Shown piece by piece: positions 5,901 to 5,978 of a stretch of DNA of 5,978 bases (positions within the stretch are counted from its first letter, which is position 1; every line of letters starts with the position of its first letter). A model generated the notes under the pieces. That model was given only the letters and a program-made list of their open reading frames with translations. It was not told the DNA's origin and did not search any database. This DNA comes from Desulfotignum sp. (lineage in GTDB: Bacteria > Desulfobacterota > Desulfobacteria > Desulfobacterales > Desulfobacteraceae). The stretch lies in the NCBI GenBank assembly GCA_011390235.1, contig JAABSS010000057.1, positions 1 through 5,978 of the forward strand, in the 5' to 3' direction. The position numbers and the translations under genes were made by a program.

Positions 5901-5978
5901 CCGGCAGTGTCCTACTCTCCCACACAGTCTCCCATGCAGTACCATCGGCGCTAAAGAGCTTAACTTCCGTGTTCGAGA
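5901..5978 (-). rRNA. rrf: 5S ribosomal RNA, 3' two-thirds (5' end beyond window)
   Basis: The reverse complement matches bacterial 5S rRNA from about E. coli position 40 onward. It has CGAACACGGAAGTTAAG (loop B/helix III region), the highly conserved TAGCGCCGATGGTACTGC, and the 3' block GGGAGAGTAGGACACTGCCGG. About 40 bases of the 5' part lie past the right edge. The 3' end is put at about 5901 because CCGG should close helix I; the exact end may differ by one or two bases. 23S and 16S genes are expected further right in the usual rRNA operon order. The gene is convergent with the lipid synthase. Confidence 0.95.

Overview
The window is almost entirely one open reading frame on the + strand. 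It enters from the left edge and ends at tandem TAA stops (5702-5707). It is the C-terminal part, about 1,900 residues, of a giant iterative synthase of the polyunsaturated fatty acid (PUFA) / 'secondary lipid' type. The visible order is: tail after an upstream domain, probably an acyltransferase (AT) - long Pro/Ala/Gln linker - ACP1 - repeat-rich linker - ACP2 - ketoreductase (KR) - PKS-type double-hotdog dehydratase (DH) - FabA-like domain lacking the catalytic His - repeat-rich linker - FabA-like DH with His and Glu intact. The first part resembles PfaA (KS-AT-ACPn-KR-DH). The FabA-like pair is what PfaC normally carries on a separate protein, so this polypeptide looks like a PfaA/PfaC hybrid. 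No enoyl reductase is visible, so a PfaD-type reductase would have to act in trans.

The last ~270 bases are non-coding on the + strand. They hold a small hairpin (5749-5768), a long near-perfect palindrome with 26-bp arms (5767-5839), a Rho-independent terminator reading leftward (5847-5889), and the 3' two-thirds of a 5S rRNA gene on the minus strand (about 5901 to the window edge). The synthase gene therefore converges on the end of a probable rRNA operon.

The organism is a bacterium of moderate GC. A PfaA-like synthase with FabA-like domains fused on, seen next to an rRNA operon, would fit a sulfate-reducing Desulfobacterota (Desulfobacteraceae-like) or similar marine anaerobe. That is inference from general knowledge; nothing in the window fixes the taxon.

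The domains would work together as one acyl-chain assembly line. The ACPs carry the growing chain on phosphopantetheine, the KR reduces beta-ketoacyl groups, and the two apparently competent dehydratases (PKS-type and FabA-like) remove water. Having two different DH chemistries is how PUFA synthases are thought to place cis double bonds. The most unusual points are the fused architecture, the degenerate tandem repeats in most linkers, A10 tracts at two domain boundaries, and the long palindrome between the two convergent transcription units.
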